Both the position numbers and the translations under genes were made by a program. Under the pieces are notes generated by a model. It was not told where the DNA came from. It searched no databases and saw only the letters and a program-made list of their open reading frames with translations. From the NCBI GenBank assembly GCA_027563935.2, contig CM050447.1, positions 19,670,001 to 19,734,000 of the forward strand: a DNA stretch of 64,000 nucleotides, written 5' to 3'. Every line of letters begins with the position of its first letter. Positions within the stretch are counted from its first letter, which is position 1. Positions 10,993 to 21,353 of the stretch are shown in pieces. This DNA is from Costus lasius (Eukaryota > Streptophyta > Magnoliopsida > Zingiberales > Costaceae).

Positions 10993-13900
10993 CTAATCCT
11001 CATTATCATAATCCTCGTCCTCATCTATCTTCATGGTTAATTGTACATATCTAGGTGGTTCTATGCCAATGCTGCCAACTCCATCGGTAACAGGCCAAGA
11101 ATGCGGTTCTTGCTTAGCCTCCGCCACTGATGTTTCAGGTTCCCCTACCACGGAATTTGAAGAAGGATGCACACTCTGATGAGTATTTTCCTTGACTTCT
11201 TCATGTTGCGTTGGTTGCTCCAGTGGGACTTCATTGTGTTCAACAAAGTTGCTGCTGTCATCCTCGCATGCAACATATCCCACCTCTCTTGCTCTTGTTG
11301 GTGGTCGTCCTCTCCCTCTTCCTCTACCTCTACCTCGACCCCGACCCCTACCACGTCCTCTCGGGCTAAAATTAGTATTCATCATAGCCTGTCTCAGAGT
11401 AAAGACGGCTATCAGGAAAATAACAAGTTATTACTTCACAACAGAAATCAAGTAGAACAATATATACCATCTTGGAACACCTCGAAAGGTCCTCATTGCC
11501 CTCAGGATCATCATCATGTGGTAGAGTCTTCCTATGAGTTCATTTTAGCGGTTAGTTTTCTATAGGTGGCACAAAACTAGCATCAAAATGAATATTATAA
11601 GCAAGTTACCTTCTACGGCATATTCCTCGGTCATCTTCACAAGGTTCAATGCCACCAAGGTTTGGTACCTTGTTGACAACACCAGTTAAGAAATCGTAAG
11701 CACTATAAGTCTTCACACATTGTTTTCTGGAAATCTCAGAGAAAGAATAAGGACATACTATTACTAATGACATCCAGAGGACCCATATCACAGAAACTCG
11801 TTACAGTTAACAAAAATAATACAAAAGATAGGAAATGGCAAGTTGCTCAAATAAAAGATCTCTTCTAACTATCATATAAAGGAGTGTAGCTGGATCCAAC
11901 AAGACAAAAGAAAAAACATATCAGAATCAGACATATCCTTAGCATTTATCTCTTATTTGGTGCAAGACCTGGGAGTCTTACTATAGCAAGTCATCCTATC
12001 AATAAACACACGGTTTCTACTTAGCTGATCCTAATTCGAATAGGCAAGATTGCAAACTGCTTGGCAGAAACTACATAGCATTATCACGATCAAGTATATC
12101 AACAATCTTTACCGTGCACAGTAACATACAAGACAAGATAAAGAAATCCTACCAAAGGTTTTAAGTAGTTTTAAGCATATTCGTAAGCCAACAATAAGAA
12201 GATCACGAAGTTTGACAGCAGCAGATAACGAATTTAAACAAATACTACAAATTAAGGTAAACCAAAGTATCAATATATATAGCTCTCATTTCCTCAGCAA
12301 AATTTACAATCTTATTGAAACAGTGACTATATTACAAAAAACAAAAACTTGTTCCTTTAGATAATATAACACCAAAGCAACAAATCTCCTGAATTTCAAC
12401 TAAGCCACTGCAAAAGCTCACCAAAAGGAAAGAAGAGTGAGATTTCTTACAGGTGTGAAGAATTTAATGTTTTAGCTCCCCTTTGAAGAGTAATTTCGTA
12501 CGTTCTGTCACAAAGATCTTGCAAAAACAACTCCAAAGCCTTTGCTGTCAGCGAATTAAACGAAGCAAATATATCAGCTGCTAATCAAAATTCAACCCCA
12601 GACTTAAACATGTTGGAAGAAAGATGGCTAGTAGATTCACAAAAGAAACGGAGAAAGCCCCCCTCCCACACGCAGAGTGAGAGTGAAAAATACAGCAGAT
12701 ATTTTGCCAAACATTCACAACAAGGTAATAGATACGTTTTTGTATGTGTGACTACATACATGTGAAAAAAGGGGCATACAAGAACATAGATGTATCTATA
12801 AAACTATAACCTATCATGTTCAGTAGAAAATGCAATAAAAAAATCCAAAGAATAACCTAGAATTGCCTCAATAAGAAATATCACAGAGAAGTAGCTTCTC
12901 ATGAAACAATATTGGCCCTCTTTTGAACCATTAGTGCAATATAGAGAAATTACTACTACATCAATATAAAGAAAGATTATATGGAGTGCATTTTTCCTTT
13001 TTTCCCCCACAAGTCAGCAATTCCTAAGGTTGTAAATAAACCGAACAATGGTGACAAGCTGGTTAGTCAGATCGATAGCAACTCCTTTATGTTGGTTCAA
13101 TATGCTGATCAAATAAAGATAAAAAAAATTAGGTTCAATAAATAAATAAACATGTTCAGAAAAATGTGAACTCGGTACATTAATATTCATTATTCATTTT
13201 ATAAATGGATGGGTGAATTATAAATAGTTCAATATTTTAAATTTTTCGAGAATTTATCTTTGCTAAAAATAGAAAAAATATTTCATGAACTATTTTTGGA
13301 TGAAAGAATTTAGATATCTCGTTGCATTAGGAAAAAACAATTAACATGCTATTTGTGTAAATATGGTCGAACAATAAATAACATAAATGAGTCCTAAACT
13401 AATTACCCTACATCTTCCTCCCTCTATTTCACTGTTCCAGTCGCAGCTCTCCGCCCACCCCCTAAAGTTCTAGCCTTCTAGACCAATAGACATGGAGTTA
13501 ATTTGTCAATATCCACTAGAGAACTTCATGTTGGACATCAAAAGATGTTCTACATCCTTCTATGTAAATTGAGGTGCAATTTTTTATTCCACCCCACTTC
13601 CAACAGTGACAATCTGCTTCATATCATCCCCACCAATAAACTGTCAGAGCACGTTTAATAGATTTGAGTTTTTTCTCACTACATATGGTGTGTTCCATTA
13701 TACCAAAACAACCTTTAAACAAATGTATTTCATGTTTTATCATGTGGCTCTGTAAATCCAAGTGATGTGGAAGTTAATGGAGTTATCAAGATTCACTTTC
13801 CATGATATGAGATATCCAAATATGCTTTTGTTGTCATCTACTTCAATTTATACTATGACTTTCCTTAATACAGTATCTTCCCGGTGAACTCTCACGCAAA

Positions 13901-16900
13901 TGAACTCACAAACAAACAAACTCAAAGACGTGCTCACAAAGAAATGAGCTTATGGACCCCTCTCAAACAAACAAGCCCAATCTGAGCTCAAGAAATGTGA
14001 TGCTTTACCTAGCCTAGTTTGAACATTCTTTATAGGTTCAACTCAAGCTCAAACTAAGCTTGGACTAGCCCGACACTTACATGATGAATCCTTGTGGTTT
14101 TCCATATACGTGATCATGTCTCGCCCCTAGACGTGGATCACTTGGATGATGGAGTCTAAGACCGGGCACGAGTTTTGGTTGTAGTCGAAGCCTATGATTT
14201 ATATTTGGGGATCCTCTCCTTATTCATGAGACCCCCAATGGACTGTGGGTATACTCATACTTATTCATGAGACCCCCGATGGACTGTGGATGTACTCATA
14301 TTATTATTAAGACACTGATGGACTATTGTTCTCATTGTGCAAGGGTAGTCACACTGATGGACTAGCATAGGCATTCGCTTGATGGATTGAGTAGATGGAC
14401 TTATGCTCAATGGACTGAGCCGACCGGCGTGATAAGCCGCCTGGCGACGAGAATATATAGTACGCCAACCAGGTGTGTCCTTTTGAGTAGGTCGTGGGCT
14501 GTTGTGTTTCAACAACTAGACTGTGAGCGAGACCACAAACTGATATGCGAGGGCAAGCGACACAAGTCCTGGACTGTGGGTATACTCATACTTATTCATG
14601 AGACCCCCGATGGACTGTGGATGTACTCATATTATTATTAAGACACTGATGGACTATTGTTCTCATTGTGCAAGGGTAATCACACTGATGGACTAGCATA
14701 GGCATTCGCTTGATGGATTGAGTAGATGGACTTACGCTCAATGGACTGAGCCGACCGGCGTGATAAGCCGCCTGGCGACGAGAATATATAGTACGCCAAC
14801 CAGGTGTGTCCTTTTAAGTAGGTCGTGGGCTGTTGTGTTTCAACAACTAGACTGTGAGCGAGACCACAAACTGATATGCGAGGGCAAGCGACACAAGTCC
14901 TGGACTGTGGGTATACTCATACTTATTCATGAGACCCCCGATGGACTGTGGATGTACTCATATTATTATTAAGACACTGATGGACTATTGTTCTCATTGT
15001 GCAAGGGTAATCACACTGATGGACTAGCATAGGCATTCGCTTGATGGATTGAGTAGATGGACTTACGCTCAATGGACTGAGCCGACCGGCGTGATAAGCC
15101 GCCTGGCGACGAGAATATATAGTACGCCAACCAAGTGCGTCCTTTTGAGTAGGACGTGGGCTGTTGTGTTTCGACAACTAGACTGTGAGCGAGACCACAA
15201 ACTGATGTGCGAGGGCAACCGACACAAGTCCTGGACTGCGAGCTGACACGTAGAAGCGTGACACGACACAAATCTAGCCTGGACACAAGGTTGGGCAGAA
15301 AGAGTTAGGCACACTACGAGGCGTTGATACTGGTCTCGGCAGTAGGGTGCCAAAGCCCAATAGACAGGTGCAGGGGAGACTGAGGCCAGGGAGACAATGG
15401 ATGCATTGTCATACCTGGGTCAGTCGAACCATGTCGACTTATTGGCCGAGATTGGGTAATTGTTGGTTGACCAGTAGCTCGTTTGGTCAAGGACCGAGGC
15501 AACATGAGTCGCTAAGGGCAGTCGAATCAGGGTAGTCTTGCTCTCTAATTCAGTCCAGAAAGAGAGGGTGAGTTAGAGGTGGTAGTCTGGCTCAAGGGCT
15601 AGCCGGCGTGAGGACCCGGTGTAGCTGATACCCTCCCACGGGTCTATACATGTTGCAAGGCCTTGTTGGTAGACATTGGAGAGGTGGATTGAGGAGGCAG
15701 CCAGCTTGAGTCACATAAGGTAAGCTTAGAGGTTTGACTGATTTTGACCAATCACATTCGTCAATCCATTTAAGGATCAGACTTAAGTGGATTTGGAGGA
15801 CTCGGCTGGTTCAGGTGGCATTTGACTTAACTCACGGCTGCAGCTGCACCCACGATGCAAGGAACCATTAGTATGGTACGGTACCAGTCCGGTGGCCATA
15901 TGGTCCCGAAAAGGCCATCAGAGCATGGGTCATGGGTGGATGTGGAGGGAGGGAGCAGGCGCCGGCTCTGGAAGCTTAAGCTTCCGCTTCCAGCGTCGCC
16001 CGCTGCCGCTTAATTCACCAGTACAGTACCAGTCCGATGACTCGCTAGACCAAAATTTGAAACCTTGGCTCTCCCCTCTCATGAAACTATGTTCAGGATG
16101 ATGATTTCCTGGCTGAGGGTCGTCTCTAGCTAGGGCTTGCTCGTCCAGCTTCTTCTAGTTGTTGACGAGCCCTCCAGCAGCCAACATGACTTCCCAGCTC
16201 ACGTCCGGAGGAGTAGAACTCCGTTGAGGAGATGATGATGGGCGGTGACGCCTGATATCAACTCTACCATCCGCGGCATCTTTTCTCCTCTTGGGCTTCA
16301 CTCCTGACAACCTCTGTTCTTGCTCGGTTTTCTTCCATGCTACTCAACCATCTGCTGCTGATTACCCTTCTTAGAGAGGGGTGGAGGTTATGTTTGTGTC
16401 CGCCATTGTAGCTGAACGGAGCAGCCCTAATTTGGGCTAGGTATATCATTTCATCCTCTCCGTTGCATGTGATTTTCCTAGAATTCTCTGAGTTGATTCT
16501 TCTAGATTTCTGGACTGAGAGAGTTCTGGATGTTGTTTTGGGTTGGATTTTAAGGGATTGATCCCTCTTCTGTTTTGTTAATTGTGTATGCTGAGCCTTT
16601 TCCTGTTCTTGGGCTCGCTCCTTGTGTGCTTTCCAGCTTGTGGCTGGGCTTGATTGTTGTGTTGTATGTGTGGATGGGCTCTATCTTATGGTGATCTTTG
16701 CTGCGTTTTCCCTGCTCTTCCCATGCTGATTTGTTGCTGTTGCTGAGTTTTGAGTTTTGGTTCTGATGGTTTTTCCCCTGATTCTTTTTGGAGTTGTCCT
16801 TTACCTTGTGGGTGAATTGCATTGCTGTAACTAAGCTGCTAATGTTCTCGCTGGATGCCTGAACATCCCAACTCCTTGTTTTGAACCTTGCTTGTAAAAA

Positions 16901-19069
16901 GGGAAGAGCTTTGTGAGGACTTTGTATGTGAGTGGGCTGTGTACTTGTAATCAGAAAGAACTGGGAACAAAAGAAATGTGATAAGAATGAGAAAAAAAAA
17001 GGAGAGTAGGTGAGTTGTAAGGTTGGGATAGGGAGAAGGTTTGGTTTGTGCTGCTGTGAAGCCAAGGTTGGCTGGAAATGAGGTGAGGAAAGGAGGTGTT
17101 ATGTTTTCTTAATGTTGTATCTCCCTTCTCCTTGCTTGCCCACTTGCTGCGGGATGATCCTAGGACTTGTGAGGGAGAAGAAATTGACTAAGTAGTAAAA
17201 GGAGGAAAAATTGTTGTAACATATGCTAAAGCTTAATTTTCCTTAGTTTGTTTAGATCCTAAACATTTCCTAAAAATAAATCCACCTGGAACAATAATGA
17301 TTATTAGATTTGCTCTAAAATGCTCATATTTAGAGCACAATATAATTTGCAACGTCAAAATTTTATGAATAGCAGCAAAAAAATTACATTGCGTACATTT
17401 AGCAATCAAACAAAGTTTTTTTTCTCCATATCCACTGGGTAGACATGTACACAGTAAATGGCTCATAAAGGCCTTTGCCCAATTTTTATATCCAAAGGAA
17501 TCAAATTATAGACATGTCGGTTTCCAACAAACCCACTTTTCCATTCATAACATCATGAGTTTTAGATAATAGTTTGCTGAACTAATACAAATAAGGATGA
17601 CAGGAAAAAAAATCATAGAATGAAAAGACATTGCAAACTGAAAAATTAACATAGTATTTAAAAGCAACGCATATCCACAATAAATAAACATAATCTAAAA
17701 AATACTAATTAAAGGAGATATAGAGCAGCCAAACAAACTTACAGACAAGGAGGGGCACAGCTAGTGCAATTTTCCCAACATCTTCATCTGCTTGCATTAT
17801 CTTCTTTATTCGCGACTGTTAAGAACAGGGTTAAGAACAATGCCAGTTTGCACAAAACAAATTGTGCCATTTTACTAATAGTACTACTCTGTTACACAAA
17901 CAGTTCGAAGGAAATGTGAACAATTTCCCCAAGAATATTGTACAATATAGCAACCATAAAAACCTTTTACCATCAAACCCCAAAAAGTTACCATGTAGTA
18001 CGTTTTTTTTATAACTAGATCAAGAAGAATTATTCATAATGTTGTGTACTGAACTGAAAACAGTGGATATTCACTCCAGACGAATTGATAAGCAAGTAAA
18101 TGCTGCCACATTGGTTGTGGATTATATGAGATGTTAACAGGATAATATAAAACACTATACTGGGAGGCAAACATAATATGTTACATAATATTCATAACCA
18201 TAAGTTGTTCGAACAAGTAAAGTGATGGTAACACAGGATGATGTTAACGAATTATATGCTAGACCATGTTGCCAAGAGACTAAAATGAAAGATTAGCGGA
18301 AACAGAACATCATTGAAAAAAAGGCACACTGAATTGGGCGCAGTACTTTATACAGTTATGAACTAAGACAGTATTTTAGGGTTACAATTTACAAATCTTT
18401 TAGATGTCTTCAGTGATTGAAGCATTTAAGAAGTAACTGCAAGCGAAACTATAAGACAGAACTGAGTTCATTGAATCTAGGTATGCTGCTGAGTAAGACA
18501 TATCCGATCGGGTTATGATCGTAGGAACAGCATTTATTAGCAGCTGCAATAGAAGAACATGAGATTACTTCTCTGATCTTAATTTTTTTTTAAAAAAAAC
18601 AAAACAAAACTTGTTCGGAAAGCCACGGATACAAATTCATCAGTTATTACTAGATAAATCCAAAAAAATTGGCTCTTTCAAAATTATTCCTACATGAAAA
18701 ATTCATAAAAGCTCTTCAACAACCTTATGAGCTCCTGACTTAATTTGCAGAACACCATTCCCGCAAGCTCTCGGTGCCATCAAACGAAAACCAAATCGTA
18801 TATGCAAATAAACACACAGATATACTCGAGAACCGTTATGCACTCTGTTTTTTAGGTCCATAATCGAACACGCATGAGTCAAAACAGCGAATCGAAAGAA
18901 GAATCAACAAATTTACAAAATACAAAAACAGAGCGGTAAAATATCGTCGAAGAATGACCAAATAAAACGCTCAAAAACACAAGGAACCTACAAACACCAC
19001 TGTTTGATAAGGTAAGGGGCTATAAAAGGGTCTTACCGCAGGAAATCGAGTGCCGAGCTTCTTCCTCAT
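10993..19069 (-). CDS. DRAP1: NC2-alpha / DRAP1 (Dr1-associated corepressor)
   Basis: Six exons join in phase to 258 codons: 19037-19069 (ATG 19069), 17743-17815, 12451-12544, 11610-11726, 11468-11531 and 10993-11388 (TAG). NC2-alpha pairs with NC2-beta (Dr1) through a histone fold. The dimer binds TBP on promoter DNA and regulates pre-initiation complex assembly in the nucleus. Visible features are the start MRKKLGTRFPA; histone-fold text RIKKIMQADEDVGKIALAVP, KALELFLQDLCDRTYEITLQ, RGAKTLNSSHL and KQCVKTYSAYDFLTGVVNKV (to about residue 90); NLGGIEPCEDDRGICRRR; an Arg-Gly run at about residues 137-155; and an acidic C-terminus (DEDEDYDNED). Introns are 1,221, 5,198, 723, 78 and 79 bases; the 5.2-kb intron holds a tandem array. 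No damage is seen. The histone fold also resembles NF-YC, but the adjoining text is DRAP1-specific. Confidence 0.92.
12545..14238. other. DRAP1 intron 2, proximal part
   Basis: This is AT-rich intronic sequence without recognisable coding capacity. The only frame above 60 codons (12804-13010) has no domain. Sequence near 14100-14238 changes to a more balanced composition and leads into the 331-bp array, suggesting the edge of an inserted repeat. Confidence 0.5.
14239..15239. repeat. 331-bp tandem repeat, three copies, in DRAP1 intron 2
   Basis: Copies start at 14239, 14570 and 14901, exactly 331 bases apart, each opening TGGACTGTGGGTATACTCAT. Copies 1 and 2 differ at only a few bases; copy 3 is slightly more diverged toward its end. 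Each contains the same plus-strand frame of up to 84 codons (14387, 14718, 15049), of which the third is shortened. The frames repeat because the DNA repeats; no protein family was recognised. Within each copy, GATGGACTG-type words recur at short intervals. The flanking 14100-15850 sequence has similar style and may be one retroelement-derived block. Confidence 0.9.
15240..17742. other. DRAP1 intron 2, distal part with repeat-derived blocks
   Basis: From 15240 to 15850 the style matches the tandem array and looks like non-coding retroelement DNA. At about 15870-16070 GGTACGGTACCAGTCCG is followed by a GC-rich insert, then CAGTACCAGTCCGATGA and TTGAAACCTTGG; this arrangement looks like a dispersed repeat. 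From 16110 to 17220 the plus strand is T/G-rich. A 171-codon minus frame there (16550-17065) lacks an ATG at its head and any domain. The remainder is ordinary AT-rich intron. Confidence 0.4.
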
Positions 19070-20023
19070 CTCCCAAAACTTTTTCTGCTTCCACCCCTAG
19101 AAGTTACAGATCCAGATCTCCCTGTTAGACGCAAAATATAGAAAAAAACAAAAGATCGGGAGAGCCCTAGAAACGGGAAATTAAGGGAAATGCTGAATTT
19201 TTTTACCGGTCAAATAAGAGGATGCCGTAGGCTTCGATGCTGATCTAGCGATCCATCGACCGCCACCGGTCGCCTTCACTTAATCCCTTCGTCTCACCTT
19301 CTCGATCACGAAGTATGAAATCGAACGCGAGTCTCGGATCGGGCTCGAAGGGGAATCGGGGCAAACCTTCGACCTTTTCTCCATTTCTTTTTTTGCCCTT
19401 TTACTTCCACTAGGGTCATTTTTCGCACTTTGAAAAAATGACAGGGGCAAACAGAGAGAAGGGGAGGGATGATCTGGCTTAGTTGAAATTAATAAATAAT
19501 TATAAAAAAAAATTTTTTTTTACTATAGATAAGTTAAGTAATGAGAGAAGAAATTAAATCCAAGATCTTATTACCAACAACTAAAAACCTTATCTGTTGA
19601 TTATATAAAAAAATCTTTATATAGTTATATTAAATAACATTTAATCCAATGAAAAAAATTCTAAAAAATTATGTGTGTTAAAAATAGAACACATGAAATT
19701 TTGTCTGCAAGTGAATTAAATTATTCAAATTAGTTTAATTACAGAAAACAAAATTATTTTGAGAAAACCTAAAGTAAATGCAAATGTCTAACTTAGTATA
19801 AGTTGTTTTTTTAATACTCTTTTGTTAACAATTTATTAAAAATTGAAGAATAAAACGCATGAAAATAATATAAATTTAAGCTACTAGTCATTATGTAAAT
19901 ATATTAAAATTGAGCATAAATATGTTGACACATTTGCCTATTTTAGAAAATAATATAATATAAAGTATAAAATTATTCCTAATAAAATATTAATTATTAT
20001 TGAGTTTTATTAAAATTAGCATT
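18862..20023. repeat. Source of the DRAP1 5'-end segmental duplication
   Basis: This block (end of DRAP1 intron 1, exon 1, 5'-UTR intron, promoter and upstream spacer) recurs in the same orientation as pieces at 26611-26708, 47916-48212 and 49739-50703. Homology begins near AATCGAA(C/T)ACGCATGAG (18862/26611) and ends near TTAAAATTAGCAT (20023/50703). This copy is uninterrupted and preserves the pre-insertion sites of a LINE (18949-18958) and a MITE (19280-19282). Confidence 0.9.
19097..19206 (-). other. DRAP1: Predicted 5'-UTR intron of DRAP1
   Basis: Read on the minus strand, a donor ACCG|GTAAAA (GT at 19206-19205) and an acceptor TTCTAG|GGG (AG at 19098-19097) bracket 110 bases between a leader exon (19207 upward) and the exon that carries the start codon. 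Leader introns near the promoter often raise expression in plants. It is unproven without cDNA. Confidence 0.5.
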
Positions 20024-20351
20024 CTTGTAGAGATGCACTAAAACTTATGGAGAATAGTTGCAGAGGAGCAAACACAAATGGATGTAATCGATTTCGCATT
20101 TGATGGTTGTCAATTACTAGTGAAAGAGGAAAAAAATATTTATGCATTTGCTTGCACGCATTCGATCATGATAAGCTAATTATATTAATCAATGTATATT
20201 TTGGGAAAAAAACACTTTTATTTGTCCATACATAGTCGTTAACAACAAGTTCCTCTGCAATTGCGAATTGAATCGGAATTAATTCAAAGAATTTCATGGA
20301 AAATCTGAAAGAATTAATGCAGCCGAAGGGATTCAAGTTGAAGCACATTAA

Positions 20352-21353
20352 TCAGGAAGCTGTCGAGGGCGCAGCGGCCTGCTCAGTCACGTTCCCGTCG
20401 CCGCCCATCATTTCTCCCGCCACCATCTTCCGGGTCCAGTTGATCGAAATCAGGCATAAATGCACGTGCTCCTCCAGCTCCACCAGTTGCTCCGCCATCC
20501 CCCAGGCCGCGCCGCTCTCTAACTCCCTGGCGGCCTCCCTCGCCATCCCCCTCTCCCTCCCCCTCACCACCATCCCCGCCACGTCCCTCTCGTGCTCCGC
20601 CTCGTCCTGCGCGCGCCGTACCATCCGCCCCATCGTCTCCATCTCCCTCCCCACGATGTACGCCCCCCTGGCCGCCGCGTCGACCCAGCTCTCCCCGCTC
20701 AGCGTCCCCTTCGCCGCCGCCGCGATCGCGGCGGTGAGGCAGCAGACCGCGACGGCAGCTCTCTTGGCCAGCCGGAGGAGCCGGTCGCGCCGGAGGATTC
20801 TGCGGCGGGCCGCCGCCAGCCGCTTTGCCAGGAGGCCGCAGTCGGACTGGACGGAGCACACGTCCGCGAGGATCTGGGGGCGGACCGGGTTCTCCGCAGC
20901 GACGAGGGAGGCGAGGCGATCCAGAGCGGCATCCCCCGAGCGGCAAGCCGATGACAGCTCGGCGAGGAGCTGGCAGAGCAGCTCGTGGTGCAGCCGCGCG
21001 CGGGCGATGCAGGCCAGGAGAGCCGCGCATGCATCGCACGCGCGGAAGGTGACGTCGAAGAACTCAAGAAGGAGAGGCAGGACGCCGTCGCCGGAGGCGG
21101 CGGTACCAGCTGTAGCAGTAATCATGGACGCTTGGCTGGGCTCGAGGAGGAAGTCAGGGAGCTTGCTGTGGGAGAGAGGACGAGCTATCGGATCAACGTC
21201 GTCGCCGCCGTCATTGTCGGTGCGGGTGGGCGAGCGGGCTCGCGGGAGACGCTGACCGTGGACTTTGGACCACATGTCAACGAAGGACTGGGTTCGGAGG
21301 GACTCGTTGTACTCGTCGTCGATGTTTTTGGGGATTGGGGGAGTGTTCGCCAT
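20352..21353 (-). CDS. UPF0496 (DUF677) family protein
   Basis: A single exon of 333 codons runs from ATG 21353 to the stop at 20352. GC content is very high, unlike the AT-rich flanks. The N-terminus EYNESLRTQSFVDMWSKVHG and the later LPDFLLEPSQ resemble plant UPF0496 proteins. These are plant-specific, mostly helical and of unknown function. A strongly hydrophobic segment (VAVCCLTAAIAAAAKG, about residues 203-218) fits the short membrane-associated or buried segment typical of the family, followed by a charged helical part rich in Arg and Glu. Long frames on the opposite strand and in other frames (for example 20296-21255 plus) are by-products of the GC-rich codon use. No frameshift or stop is seen. 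The family call is fairly secure; function is not inferable. Confidence 0.8.
   Translation of the reverse strand: MANTPPIPKNIDDEYNESLRTQSFVDMWSKVHGQRLPRARSPTRTDNDGGDDVDPIARPLSHSKLPDFLLEPSQASMITATAGTAASGDGVLPLLLEFFDVTFRACDACAALLACIARARLHHELLCQLLAELSSACRSGDAALDRLASLVAAENPVRPQILADVCSVQSDCGLLAKRLAAARRRILRRDRLLRLAKRAAVAVCCLTAAIAAAAKGTLSGESWVDAAARGAYIVGREMETMGRMVRRAQDEAEHERDVAGMVVRGRERGMAREAARELESGAAWGMAEQLVELEEHVHLCLISINWTRKMVAGEMMGGDGNVTEQAAAPSTAS

Noticed and set aside
14387..15246. Three near-identical 65-84 codon frames
   Set aside because: They repeat only because the 331-bp DNA unit repeats; no recognisable protein features.
16550..17065. 171-codon minus-strand frame in DRAP1 intron 2
   Set aside because: No ATG at its head, no domain, low-complexity composition, and it lies inside an intron of the same-strand gene.
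19021..19030. TATAAAAG on the plus strand near DRAP1 exon 1
   Set aside because: It lies in intron 1 on the strand opposite to DRAP1, with no plus-strand gene downstream.
20296..21255. 319-codon plus-strand frame opposite UPF0496, and other frames in the same block
   Set aside because: Ser/Ala/Arg-rich antisense shadow of a GC-rich gene; the minus frame carries the family motifs.
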